DNA of 64,000 nucleotides from Maritimibacter sp. 55A14 (GTDB lineage Bacteria; Pseudomonadota; Alphaproteobacteria; Rhodobacterales; Rhodobacteraceae): positions 1 through 64,000 of the forward strand of contig NZ_QEYE01000012.1 of the NCBI RefSeq assembly GCF_003122205.1, read 5' to 3'. Below are positions 8,587 through 17,520 of the stretch, one piece after another. The number at the start of each line of letters is the position of its first letter. Position 1 is the stretch's first letter. A model generated the notes under the pieces. The model saw only the letters and a list, made by a program, of their open reading frames with translations, searched no databases and was not told the DNA's origin. Both the position numbers and the translations under genes were made by a program.

Positions 8587-9288
8587 TCAGCCCGGCGGCA
8601 GGCCCAGCGTCTTCATCAGCGCCCGGAAATTGCGCGCCTTGGTCCCCGACCAGTCGGCGTCGCGCGCGCGGAAGAGCGTCGCCTGGCTTCGCAGCACCGG
8701 CCCGTCGCCCAGCACCTTCAAGTGGTTGGCGCGCAGCGTCTCGCCCGACGAGGTGATGTCGGCGATCGCCTCGGCCGTCTCGTTGGCCACAGTCCCTTCG
8801 GTCGCGCCCTGGCTGTCCACGAGTTGGTAATCGGCCACCCCATGCGCGCGCAGATAGTCGCGCACCAGCCGGTGATACTTCGTGGCGATGCGCAGGCGGT
8901 GGCCGTGACGGGCGCGGAACGCCGCCGCCGCCGCGTCCAGATCGTCGAGCGTATCTACATCGACCCAGGCCGCGGGCACCGCAAGCACCAGGTCGGCGAA
9001 GCCGAAGCCCAGCGGCGTGATCTCCTCCACCCGCGCGGCCCAGCCGGCGATCTTCTCGCGCACCAGGTCGGTGCCCGTCACCCCCAGATGGATGCGCCCG
9101 GTGGCCAGTTCCCTCGGGATCTCTCCGGCCGAGAGCAGCACCAGCGACACGCCAGCCGCACCCTCGACCGCGCCGGCATATTCGCGCTCCGATCCTGTGC
9201 GCCGCATCTGCACGCCGCGCGCGGCGAACCAGTCGAAGGTCTGTTCCATCAGACGCCCCTTGGAGGGCAGTCCCAGCTTGATCGTCAT
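8587..9288 (-). CDS. hisG: ATP phosphoribosyltransferase catalytic subunit, short form
   Basis: A 233-residue HisG of the short type, catalysing the first step of histidine synthesis (ATP + PRPP to phosphoribosyl-ATP). It begins KLGLPSKGRLME and carries the PRPP-binding loop SQGATEGTVANETAEAI near residue 160. The C-terminal regulatory domain of long HisG is absent, so it needs HisZ, which is encoded immediately upstream with a 4-base ATGA overlap. Histidine feedback would act through the HisG-HisZ octamer. Confidence 0.95.
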   Translation of the reverse strand: MTIKLGLPSKGRLMEQTFDWFAARGVQMRRTGSEREYAGAVEGAAGVSLVLLSAGEIPRELATGRIHLGVTGTDLVREKIAGWAARVEEITPLGFGFADLVLAVPAAWVDVDTLDDLDAAAAAFRARHGHRLRIATKYHRLVRDYLRAHGVADYQLVDSQGATEGTVANETAEAIADITSSGETLRANHLKVLGDGPVLRSQATLFRARDADWSGTKARNFRALMKTLGLPPG

Positions 9289-10385
9289 CGCCCCGCCTCC
9301 AGCACTTCCGCGGGTCGGATCACGCCGCCCACCGCCTGGATCTCGCGTCCCTGTCCCAGAACGCGGGTCAGCGCGTCGTAGCGCCCGCCGGTGGCCACCG
9401 GCGCGCGACCTGTGCCGTTCCCGCCGAAGCCGAAGACAAAGCCGTCATAATATTCCAGCGCGGTGCGGCCATAGCTGGCCTCGAAACCCAGCGCACCAGC
9501 CGCAACACCGCGCGCGGCCAGCGCGTCGCGGCGCGCCGCCAGGCGGTCCAGCGCGGGGGTGAGCGCGGGCATCCCGGCGGCCAGCGTCTCCAGCGCGCGC
9601 AACGCCTCGTCCATCGTACCGCGAAGCGCCAGGATACGCTCGATCACGTCGCGTTCCGCTTCGGGCACGGGCGGCTCGGCGGCATCGGCGCGCAACGCCT
9701 CGATCCGCGCCGCGATCTCCTCCGAGCCGCGCAGCCCGATCACCGGGCCTGCCGCCGCGATCAGCGCCTCGGCGCCGACCTCCTCGGCCGCGGCCAGAAG
9801 TGCGGTGCGCGTGGCCGGGGGCGCGCTGCGCCCGCCGAACCTGTCCAGCAGCGCGCGGAACCGCCGGGGCCGCCAGATATGGCGCATCAGCGCGGCCTTC
9901 CGCCGGGCGGTCGTCGAGAGCCCCGCCACCGCGGCAGTCAGCACACCGATATCGCCGGTGGAGGCCGTCAGCCCCAGCGGCGCCAGCGTCTCGGCAAAGA
10001 GCGCGAAGACCTCGGCATCGGCCGCCGCCGGGTCGGCGCCGTCAAAGACCTCGTAGCCCACCTGCATGTATTCGCAGGCGCGGTCGCTCTCCTCCTCCTG
10101 CATGCGGAAGACGGGGCCGGCATAGGCATAGCGCGCGGGCTCCGCCCCTTCGGCCATGTGCATCTGCACCACCGGCACGGTGAAGTCGGGGCGCAGCATC
10201 ATCTCGCCCCGGACGGGATCGCGGGTGGTGTAGGCGCGGGCGCGGATATCCTCGCCATAGAGATCGAGCAGCGTGCCCGCCGGTTGCAGCAGGTCGGCCT
10301 CCACCTGCACGGCCCCGGCCGCGGTGAAGACCGCCAGCAGCCGCTCGGCCTCGGCGCGTTCGGCAAGGCGCGCGGCGCTGACCAT
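9285..10385 (-). CDS. hisZ: ATP phosphoribosyltransferase regulatory subunit
   Basis: A 366-residue histidyl-tRNA-synthetase paralogue that serves as the regulatory partner of short HisG. It keeps the class II synthetase fold (MMLRPDFTVPVVQMH for motif 2 surroundings, FRMQEEE, and GGRYDALTRVLG near the C-terminus) but lacks the anticodon-binding domain of HisS. The start at 10385 ([17 protein letters not shown]) shares one base with the hisS stop (TGATG), indicating coupling; the longer open frame upstream only overlaps hisS. Confidence 0.93.
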   Translation of the reverse strand: MVSAARLAERAEAERLLAVFTAAGAVQVEADLLQPAGTLLDLYGEDIRARAYTTRDPVRGEMMLRPDFTVPVVQMHMAEGAEPARYAYAGPVFRMQEEESDRACEYMQVGYEVFDGADPAAADAEVFALFAETLAPLGLTASTGDIGVLTAAVAGLSTTARRKAALMRHIWRPRRFRALLDRFGGRSAPPATRTALLAAAEEVGAEALIAAAGPVIGLRGSEEIAARIEALRADAAEPPVPEAERDVIERILALRGTMDEALRALETLAAGMPALTPALDRLAARRDALAARGVAAGALGFEASYGRTALEYYDGFVFGFGGNGTGRAPVATGGRYDALTRVLGQGREIQAVGGVIRPAEVLEAGR

Positions 10386-11941
10386 CAGGCGGTCCCTTTG
10401 TCCAGTAACCGCCGCACCGCCGCCACCAGATCCCCGCGCGAGACCTCGAACTGCGCAGGCTGGCTCTTCCATTCCTCCAGGCTGGCCTCGGCGGCGATCT
10501 TCGCGCCCAGCACCAGGTCTTTGATCTGCACGACGCCCTGCTCGCGCTCGCTCTCGCCCTCGATGATGGCGATGGGGGAGCCGCGCTTGTCGGCGTATTT
10601 GAGCTGGTTGCCGAAGTTTTTCGGGTTGCCCAGATAGACCTCCGCCCGGATGCCGGCGGCACGCAACTCCGCCGCCATCTTCTGATAGTCGGCCATCCGG
10701 TCGCGGTCCATCACGGTGACGACAACCGGCCCCGGCGCGTCACCCCCCGCGCGGCCCTTGGCGCGCAGCGCGGCCAGCAGCCGGTCCACCCCGATGGAGA
10801 TGCCCGTCGCCGGAACCGCCTGCCCGGTGAAGCGCTTGACCAGATCGTCATAGCGCCCGCCGCCCGCGACCGAGCCGAACTGGCGCGGGTTGCCCTTCTC
10901 GTCGGAGAACTCGAAGGTGAGTTCCGCCTCGAAGACCGGGCCGGTGTAGTAGCCGAGGCCGCGCACGACGGAGGGGTCGATGACGATGCGGTCGGCGCCG
11001 TAGCCTTGTGCCGCCAGGAGCTCGGCGATCTGTTCGAGTTCGGTAACGCCGTCCTCGCCTTGTGGCGATCCTTCAACGAGTTCTCGCAGGTTCGCCACCG
11101 TTGCCGAGTTGTCTTCAGCTTTCGCCCCAAGGAACTTTACCAAACTCTCGACTACTAACGGCGGCATTCTCAATCCGGGGATGAAAGCGCCCGAAGCATC
11201 CGTCCTGCCGTCTGTAAGTAGTTCGGTAACACCCGCGACGCCGACTTTGTCAAACTTGTCGAGAGTTCGCATGATGTCGTCAGCAATTTCATACGCTCTT
11301 CGCTCTCCAACGTTCATGGCCTTCTCAACGACGGCGGGATCACCCTCCCGTTGTTCAGGTGCGAAGACACGGCCCATTACCTTGTCGATGATCCCGTTCA
11401 GAACCTTCCGGTTGTTCACCCGGATGAGGTAGTCGCCGCGCTCGATCCCGACCGCCTCCAGCGCATCCGCCAGCATGGCGCACATCTCGGCATCCGCCGC
11501 CATGCTGGCAGACCCTACCGTATCCGCATCGCATTGATAGAACTGCCGGAACCGCCCCGGCCCCGGCTTCTCGTTGCGCCAGACCGGGCCCATCGCGTAG
11601 CGACGATAGGGCGCGGGCAGGTCGTTGCGGTGCTGCGCGGCCACCCGCGCTAGCGGCGCGGTCAGGTCGTAGCGCAGCGCAAGCCAGTCGCTGTCGTCAT
11701 CCTCCTGCCAGGCGAAGACGCCCTCATTGGGGCGGTCCACGTCGGGCAGGAACTTGCCCAGCGCCTCGACGGTCTCGACGGCCGGGCTCTCCAGTGGATC
11801 GAACCCGTAGCGATGATAGACCGCCGCGATTTTGCGCAACATCGCATCGCGTTCGGTCACCTCGGCGCCGAAATAATCCCGAAAGCCCTTCGGCGCCTCG
11901 GCCCGCGGCCGCCGCTGTTTCAGCTTCTTGTCCTTCGCCAT
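10385..11941 (-). CDS. hisS: Histidyl-tRNA synthetase
   Basis: A 518-residue class II aminoacyl-tRNA synthetase. The N-terminus [18 protein letters not shown] and motif 2 ([21 protein letters not shown]) are clear, followed by the HisA/HisB motifs ([17 protein letters not shown] and [17 protein letters not shown]) and a C-terminal anticodon domain. It is longer than a typical 420-residue HisS because the alphaproteobacterial form has an extended insertion between motif 2 and HisA; here that part (about 11040-11400) uses codons unlike the rest. The start at 11941 ([20 protein letters not shown]) has a GAAGG site. First gene of hisS-hisZ-hisG. Confidence 0.95.
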   Translation of the reverse strand: MAKDKKLKQRRPRAEAPKGFRDYFGAEVTERDAMLRKIAAVYHRYGFDPLESPAVETVEALGKFLPDVDRPNEGVFAWQEDDDSDWLALRYDLTAPLARVAAQHRNDLPAPYRRYAMGPVWRNEKPGPGRFRQFYQCDADTVGSASMAADAEMCAMLADALEAVGIERGDYLIRVNNRKVLNGIIDKVMGRVFAPEQREGDPAVVEKAMNVGERRAYEIADDIMRTLDKFDKVGVAGVTELLTDGRTDASGAFIPGLRMPPLVVESLVKFLGAKAEDNSATVANLRELVEGSPQGEDGVTELEQIAELLAAQGYGADRIVIDPSVVRGLGYYTGPVFEAELTFEFSDEKGNPRQFGSVAGGGRYDDLVKRFTGQAVPATGISIGVDRLLAALRAKGRAGGDAPGPVVVTVMDRDRMADYQKMAAELRAAGIRAEVYLGNPKNFGNQLKYADKRGSPIAIIEGESEREQGVVQIKDLVLGAKIAAEASLEEWKSQPAQFEVSRGDLVAAVRRLLDKGTA

Positions 11942-12087
11942 GTCGCCTTCGCCCCTGCGCGCAATGATCCCGCGCGTCCTAGCCCATGCCCGGTTGGACG
12001 GCAAGCCGGACAGGCCCGACAGGGCCCAATCCGCTTCGCACTGGCATTCGGCCGGGCGCGCGGCTATGTGGCAGGCGGGAGGACCGC

Positions 12088-12297
12088 ATGGACGACGACC
12101 GCAACCTGAAGCTGGAAGAGCGCATCGCGCATCTGGAACGCGCGCTGGAGGAGATGTCCGACACCGCGCTGCGCCAGGAGCGAGAAATCGAGCGCCTGTC
12201 GCGCCGGGTGGAGCTTCTGCTGGCGCGCGAGGCCGAGCGCGAGACCGATCAGGGCGGCACCGTCCCGCTGGCGGACTGGACCCCGCCGCACTGGTAA
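12088..12297 (+). CDS. slyX: SlyX family protein
   Basis: A 69-residue protein with one long predicted coiled coil ([16 protein letters not shown] through [17 protein letters not shown]) and the characteristic SlyX C-terminus with PPHW. Function is unknown in the family. The ATG at 12088 has GGGAGG five to ten bases upstream. It is divergent from hisS and convergent with the M24 gene. Confidence 0.88.
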   Translation: MDDDRNLKLEERIAHLERALEEMSDTALRQEREIERLSRRVELLLAREAERETDQGGTVPLADWTPPHW

Positions 12298-12304
12298 GCG
12301 CGGC

Positions 12305-13561
12305 TCAGGCCAGCAGCGCGTCCTCGAAGGGAAAGCGCGACAGCAGTTCCACCCCGGTCTCGGTGACCAGGACCTGCTGTTCCAGTTTCACGCCCTCGGC
12401 GCCGCCGTCCTCGCCAATATAGCTTTCCACGCAGAGCGTCATGCCGGGGCGGATTTCCCCGTCATAGCCGGCATCCGGGAAATCGCCGCGATGGTACAGA
12501 TATGGGTACTCCCCCGTCATGCCCACGCCATGCGCCGAGAGGTAGTAACGGTTGGCGTGGTATTTCTCCGGAATGTTCCAGGCCGCATCGGCATAGTCGC
12601 GAAAGCTCATCCCCGGCGCCAGGATGCCCATGTTGTGATGCACCTGTTCATGCGCCAGCTTGTAAAGCTCGCGCTGTTGGGCTGACGGGCGACCGGGCCC
12701 GGAATGGAACGTTCGCGAGAAATCCGCGTAATAGCCGTGACACCCCACCACATCGGTATCGAGCGCGATCAGCTCGTCCGGTTCGATCACCTTGGGCGAG
12801 GCCTCCTGAAACCACGGGTTGGTGCGCGCGCCGGCATTGAGCAGCCGGGTTTCCACGTAATCGCCGTTCTGCGCGATCACCGACTGGTGCAGCACCGACC
12901 AGAGCTGCGTCTCGGTCAGTCCGGGGCGGATCGCATCGCGCAGATGGCCCACGGCGGTCTCGGTCGCCCGGAGCGAGGCGTTCACGCATTTCATCTCCTC
13001 CGGAGACTTGATCGCGCGAGCCATCTCCACCGGCTCCTGCGCATCGACCAGCGTCAGGCCCTGCGCCTGCAAGGCGAGTGCGGTGCCGGCGTTGAGCCGT
13101 TCCAGCCCGACGGTCGCGCCGCGGCCCACGAGCGTGTGGATCAGATCGGCCATTTCCGCCGCCCACGCGCGTTCGCGCTCGGCGATATGCGGCCCCGCGG
13201 CAACGAAACTGGCGGTCCTGGCAGGCCGCACCTCGTCCACTGTCTCGAACCCCGATGCCAGATGCAGGCAGCCTGTGAATTCAAAGAGGATGGAGCGCTC
13301 GGCGGTGAGCAGCAGGTAACGCGACGGCGCGTTGCGCATCGAAAAGACCTGCATGTTCCGAGTGCCGGTGGCATACCGGATATTAACCGGGTCGCTCAGG
13401 ATGACCGCGCCGATACCGCGCTGCGCCATTTCGTGGCGAACCCGCGCCTGCCGGTAACGGCGCACCGCCACAAGGTCTATGCCGGCGTCATCCGGCGCCC
13501 GGTCCAGCAGGGCGAGATTCTGCAAATCGCTGCGTTCGGCGTGCCAGTCCAGTTCGGCCAT
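12305..13561 (-). CDS. M24 family metallo-enzyme, DddP-like but lacking the DddP catalytic Asp
   Basis: A 418-residue pita-bread-fold protein with clear similarity to the DMSP lyase DddP over its full length, for example DPVNIRYATGTRNMQ, YVETRLLNAGARTNPWFQE and ALDTDVVGCHGYYADFSRT. The six DddP metal ligands align with Asp268, Asp270, Asp280, His344, Glu379 and Glu394, and the active-site tyrosine aligns with Tyr339. However the residue aligned with the DddP catalytic base (Asp377 in the Ruegeria lacuscaerulensis enzyme, as I recall it) is Gly350 in HGVGMTGEYP. So it is probably a DddP paralogue with another substrate, such as a peptide or creatinase-like C-N substrate, rather than a DMSP lyase. 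The start at 13561 has an AGGAG site; a start nine codons upstream lacks one. Confidence 0.75.
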   Translation of the reverse strand: MAELDWHAERSDLQNLALLDRAPDDAGIDLVAVRRYRQARVRHEMAQRGIGAVILSDPVNIRYATGTRNMQVFSMRNAPSRYLLLTAERSILFEFTGCLHLASGFETVDEVRPARTASFVAAGPHIAERERAWAAEMADLIHTLVGRGATVGLERLNAGTALALQAQGLTLVDAQEPVEMARAIKSPEEMKCVNASLRATETAVGHLRDAIRPGLTETQLWSVLHQSVIAQNGDYVETRLLNAGARTNPWFQEASPKVIEPDELIALDTDVVGCHGYYADFSRTFHSGPGRPSAQQRELYKLAHEQVHHNMGILAPGMSFRDYADAAWNIPEKYHANRYYLSAHGVGMTGEYPYLYHRGDFPDAGYDGEIRPGMTLCVESYIGEDGGAEGVKLEQQVLVTETGVELLSRFPFEDALLA

Positions 13562-13725
13562 ATCCGGTGTCTCCTGTCTTGACGGCAAGTCTCCCCGATC
13601 CCGAACCGCAACAAAAGACTGGAAATTCTCTTCGCAATGGAAAACCAGTGGTCATGACGGGATTTCGCAAGGATTTGCCATCCCCGATGGCGACGGCGAT
13701 TTTCCCGGCAACCGCGCTGCCCGAC

Positions 13726-16700
13726 TCAGAATTCCTCGACGGTCACCACGCCGGCCAGGCTCTTGATTGCGCCCCGGACCTGCGGCGTGACGGGGAACTC
13801 GTCGGGCAGCGTGACCTCCACCTCGCCCGGCAGGTCGGGCGCCATGAGGCAGAGCGCGACCGGCCCACGCCCGCGCGGCCCCGCGGCCTCGGCGCGGGCG
13901 CGGTCCAGCACCCGCGCGACGGTCTCCAGCGCGGCCTCGCGGTCGAGATAGACGCGCATTCCCGCCGCGCCCGCATCGGCCACGACCCCGTCAACGGGCT
14001 GCACCCCGCGCGCCAGCAGCTTGAGCTGCTCGGATTCCAGCGTCGCCTCGACCGAGAGCACCACGTTGGTCCCCGGCTCCAGATGGTCGCGCGCCGCCTC
14101 CAGCGTGTCGGAGAAGACCGTGACCTCGTAGAGCCCCGACGGGTCCGAAAGCTGCACGAAGGCGAAGCGGTTGCCGCGGGCCGACTTGCGTTCCTGCCGG
14201 GCGGACACGGCGCCCGCCAGCTTGACCGCGGCAGGCCCGGCGGCGACCTTCCTCTCCACCTCCGCCAGCGTCATGACGCCCTTGCGCCGAAGCGCGGGCA
14301 TGTAGTCGTCCAGCGGATGGCCGGACAGGTAGAAGCCCACCGCCTGATGCTCTGCCGCCAGCCGCTCGGCCGGCATCCAGTCCTCCGGGTCCGGGAGGCG
14401 CGGCTTGGGCAGTGCCTCGCCCCCGTCCCCGAACAGCGAGACCTGCGCCGAGCTGCGGTCCTCGTGCACCGCTGCGGAATAACCGGTCAGCGCGTCGAGC
14501 CCGGCGAAGACCCGCGCGCGGTTGCGGTCGAGCGCATCGAAAGCCCCGGCGCGCGCCAGCATCTCCAGCGACCGCTTGCCGATGCGCTTCAGATCGACCC
14601 GGTCGGCGAAATCGAAAAGGTCGCGGAACGGCCGCTCGCCGCCCTCGGTACGCCGTGCCGCGACGATCATGCGCATCGCCTCCACGCCCACGTTCTTCAG
14701 CCCGCCCAGCGCATAGACGATCTCGCCGTCGCGCACGGTGAACATCGCTTCCGAGCGGTTGACGCAGGGCGGCACCAGCCCGATGCCCAGCCGGTCGACT
14801 TCGCGCTTGTAGATGTTGAGCTTGTCGGTCAGGTGGATGTCGCAGTTCATCACCGCGGCCATGAATTCCACCGGGTGGTTGGCCTTGAGCCAGGCCGTCT
14901 GGTAGCTGACCACCGCATAGGCCGCGGCGTGAGACTTGTTGAAGCCGTAATTGGCGAATTTCTCCAGCAGGTTCCAGACTTCCAGCGCCTTCGCGTCATC
15001 GACCCCGTTCGCCTTCGCCCCCTCGATGAACTTGGGACGTTCGGCGTCCATCGCCTCCTTGATCTTCTTGCCCATGGCGCGGCGCAGCAGATCGGCGCCG
15101 CCCAGCGTGTAGCCCGCCATTTCCTGGGCGATCTGCATCACCTGTTCCTGGTAGACGATGATGCCCTGGGTCTCGTCCAGGATATGGTCGATACTGGGAT
15201 GCAGCCGGTCGCGTTCGCTGAGGTCGTTCTTGACCTCGCAATATTTCGGGATGTTCTCCATCGGGCCGGGACGGTAGAGCGCCACCAGCGCCACGATATC
15301 CTCGATGCAAGTGGGCTTCATGCGCCTGAGCGCATCCATCATACCCGAGCTTTCCACCTGGAACACCGCCACCGTCTTGGCGCTGGCGTAAAGCTCGTAG
15401 GTCTTCGCATCGTCGAGCGGGATCATCCCCGGATCGACGTCCACGCCCCGGAGCCTGAGCAGATCGACCGCGTTCTGGATCACGGTCAGCGTCTTGAGGC
15501 CGAGGAAGTCGAACTTCACCAGCCCCGCCTGCTCCACCCATTTCATGTTGAACTGCGTGGCCGGCATGTCCGAGCGCGGATCCTGGTAGAGCGGGACCAA
15601 CTCGTCGAGCGGCCGGTCGCCGATCACGACGCCCGCCGCATGGGTCGAGGCGTTGCGCAAGAGCCCCTCCACCCGCTGCGCGTAGTCGAGCATGCGGCCC
15701 ACCACCTCCTCGCCCCGCGCCTCGTCGCGCAGGCGCGGCTCGTCGGCCAGCGCCTTGCCGATGGAGACGGGCTTCACCCCCTCCACCGGAATGAGTTTCG
15801 ACAGCCGGTCCACCTGGCCATACGGCATCTGCAGGACACGCCCCACGTCGCGCACCGCCGCCTTGCTGAGGAGCGCGCCGAAGGTGATGATCTGCGCCAC
15901 CTTCTCGCGGCCGTATTTGCGCTGGACGTATTCGATCACCTCCTCGCGGCGGTCCATGCAGAAGTCGATGTCGAAGTCCGGCATACTCACCCGCTCGGGG
16001 TTCAGGAAGCGCTCGAAGAGCAGGCTGTAGCGCAGCGGGTCCAGATCGGTGATGGTCAGCGCATAGGCCACGAGGCTGCCCGCGCCCGAGCCGCGCCCAG
16101 GCCCCACCGGAATGTCGTGCTCCTTGGCCCATTTGATGAAATCGGCGACGATCAGGAAATAGCCGGGGAACCCCATCCCCTCGATGATGCCAAGCTCGAA
16201 TTCGAGGCGCTTTTCGTAGTCCTCCACGCTGGCGGCATGGGGGATGACCTCCAGCCGCCGGGCCAGCCCCTCGCGGGCCTGCCGACGCAACTCGTCGACC
16301 TCGTCCTCGGCGAAGCGCGGCAGGATCGGGTCGCGCGTCTCCACCCGGAAGGCGCAGCGCCGGGCGATCTCGACGGTGTTTTCCACGGCCTCCGGCAGGT
16401 CGGCGAACAGCGCGGCCATCTCCTCCGGCGACTTGAAGGAATGCTGCGGCGTCAGCATCCGCCGCGGCCCCGCCTGGTCCACATAGGCCCCCTCGGCGAT
16501 GCAGATCAGCGCGTCATGCGCCTCGTACACCTCCGGATCGGGGAAATAGACGTCGTTGGTCGCCACAAGCGGCAGATCGGCGCCATAGGCGATCTCGACG
16601 AAACCCGGTTCGGTCTCGGCCTCCGCGGCGGTGCGCGGCCCGTCGCCGCCGGGATGGCGCTGCACCTCGATGTAAAGCCGGTCGGCGAAGGCCCGCGCGA

Positions 16701-17187
16701 GCCGCGCCACCAGCGCCTCGGCGCGGTCCCGGTGCCCGCCCCGCAAGAGCCGCCCGACCGGCCCTTCCGCCCCGCCGGTGAGGCAGATCAGCCCGTCGGC
16801 ATGGCGCTCCAACTCCGCGGGCAGCAGCCTTGCCGCCTGCCCGTCGCGGCGCAGATGCAGGCAGGTGTTGAGCTTGAGCAGGTTCCGGTAGCCCGCCTCG
16901 TTCTGCGCCAGCAGCACGACCGGCGCCGGATCGGCGGCCCGCTCGCCGGGCTGGGGCTCCTCGTAATCGAGGCTCATCTGGCAGCCGACGATCGGCTGGA
17001 TGCCCTCGCCCGCGGCCGCGACGGAAAATTCCAGCGCCGCGAAGAGATTGTTGGTGTCGGTCACGGCGACGGCCGGCATCCCCGCGGCGCGGCAGAGGCC
17101 CGCCAGCTTCTTGACCGGCACCGCACCTTCCAGAAGCGAATACTCGCTATGCAGGCGGAGATGGATGAATCGGGGCTGGATGCTCAT
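13726..17187 (-). CDS. dnaE: DNA polymerase III subunit alpha
   Basis: A 1153-residue replicative polymerase. The N-terminal PHP domain begins FIHLRLHSEYSLLEGAVPV; the catalytic palm aspartates are in VSMPDFDIDFCMDRREEVIEY near residue 400; the tandem HhH and OB-fold regions follow, ending with GAIKSLAGVVTVEEF. Length is normal for alphaproteobacterial DnaE1. The PHP domain lacks the second histidine of the HLHVHS motif seen in active PHP exonucleases (here HLRLHS), so intrinsic PHP proofreading is unlikely. It stands alone, divergent from the xdh operon. Confidence 0.97.
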   Translation of the reverse strand: MSIQPRFIHLRLHSEYSLLEGAVPVKKLAGLCRAAGMPAVAVTDTNNLFAALEFSVAAAGEGIQPIVGCQMSLDYEEPQPGERAADPAPVVLLAQNEAGYRNLLKLNTCLHLRRDGQAARLLPAELERHADGLICLTGGAEGPVGRLLRGGHRDRAEALVARLARAFADRLYIEVQRHPGGDGPRTAAEAETEPGFVEIAYGADLPLVATNDVYFPDPEVYEAHDALICIAEGAYVDQAGPRRMLTPQHSFKSPEEMAALFADLPEAVENTVEIARRCAFRVETRDPILPRFAEDEVDELRRQAREGLARRLEVIPHAASVEDYEKRLEFELGIIEGMGFPGYFLIVADFIKWAKEHDIPVGPGRGSGAGSLVAYALTITDLDPLRYSLLFERFLNPERVSMPDFDIDFCMDRREEVIEYVQRKYGREKVAQIITFGALLSKAAVRDVGRVLQMPYGQVDRLSKLIPVEGVKPVSIGKALADEPRLRDEARGEEVVGRMLDYAQRVEGLLRNASTHAAGVVIGDRPLDELVPLYQDPRSDMPATQFNMKWVEQAGLVKFDFLGLKTLTVIQNAVDLLRLRGVDVDPGMIPLDDAKTYELYASAKTVAVFQVESSGMMDALRRMKPTCIEDIVALVALYRPGPMENIPKYCEVKNDLSERDRLHPSIDHILDETQGIIVYQEQVMQIAQEMAGYTLGGADLLRRAMGKKIKEAMDAERPKFIEGAKANGVDDAKALEVWNLLEKFANYGFNKSHAAAYAVVSYQTAWLKANHPVEFMAAVMNCDIHLTDKLNIYKREVDRLGIGLVPPCVNRSEAMFTVRDGEIVYALGGLKNVGVEAMRMIVAARRTEGGERPFRDLFDFADRVDLKRIGKRSLEMLARAGAFDALDRNRARVFAGLDALTGYSAAVHEDRSSAQVSLFGDGGEALPKPRLPDPEDWMPAERLAAEHQAVGFYLSGHPLDDYMPALRRKGVMTLAEVERKVAAGPAAVKLAGAVSARQERKSARGNRFAFVQLSDPSGLYEVTVFSDTLEAARDHLEPGTNVVLSVEATLESEQLKLLARGVQPVDGVVADAGAAGMRVYLDREAALETVARVLDRARAEAAGPRGRGPVALCLMAPDLPGEVEVTLPDEFPVTPQVRGAIKSLAGVVTVEEF

Positions 17188-17520
17188 GGGGGCACATTAG
17201 GTGGGCGCGCGCGGTGCGAAAAGCCCCCAATGCCGCACCTGCGCGGCAGGGCGGGAATTGCCCGCTCCCGATTGAAGGACTTTCAAGAAAACGCGGCCCT
17301 TTGCTTCTACACATGTCACAATCTCATGATATGAAACGAAAATCACGGATCGCCCCCACACAGCCATCGCTTGCGCCACAGACCGCGCGTCGGCGATTCC
17401 ACCCTTGCCAAGCGATTTGCCTGCCGCGTAGCCTTCTGGAACGGGAAAGCCTGTGCCCCTCTACGCCGCATCGGGGGGCGCGCATAACAAAGGCGGAGGT
17501 ACCGCGGCGGGCATAATGCC
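17188..17520. promoter_or_regulatory. Divergent dnaE/xdhA intergenic region with a candidate operator
   Basis: This gap of 333 bases separates dnaE (minus) from xdhA (plus) and holds no convincing gene. It is AT-richer around 17270-17350. A short perfect inverted repeat TTGAA-GGACT-TTCAA lies at 17272-17286 and could be an operator for either promoter. A GGCGGAGG element about 20 bases before the xdhA ATG is somewhat distant for a ribosome binding site. No regulator gene is adjacent, so operator function is conjecture. Confidence 0.3.

Noticed and set aside
13567-17334. 1255-codon plus-strand frame
   Set aside because: Opposite-strand shadow of dnaE; high-GC genes often leave such long antisense frames.
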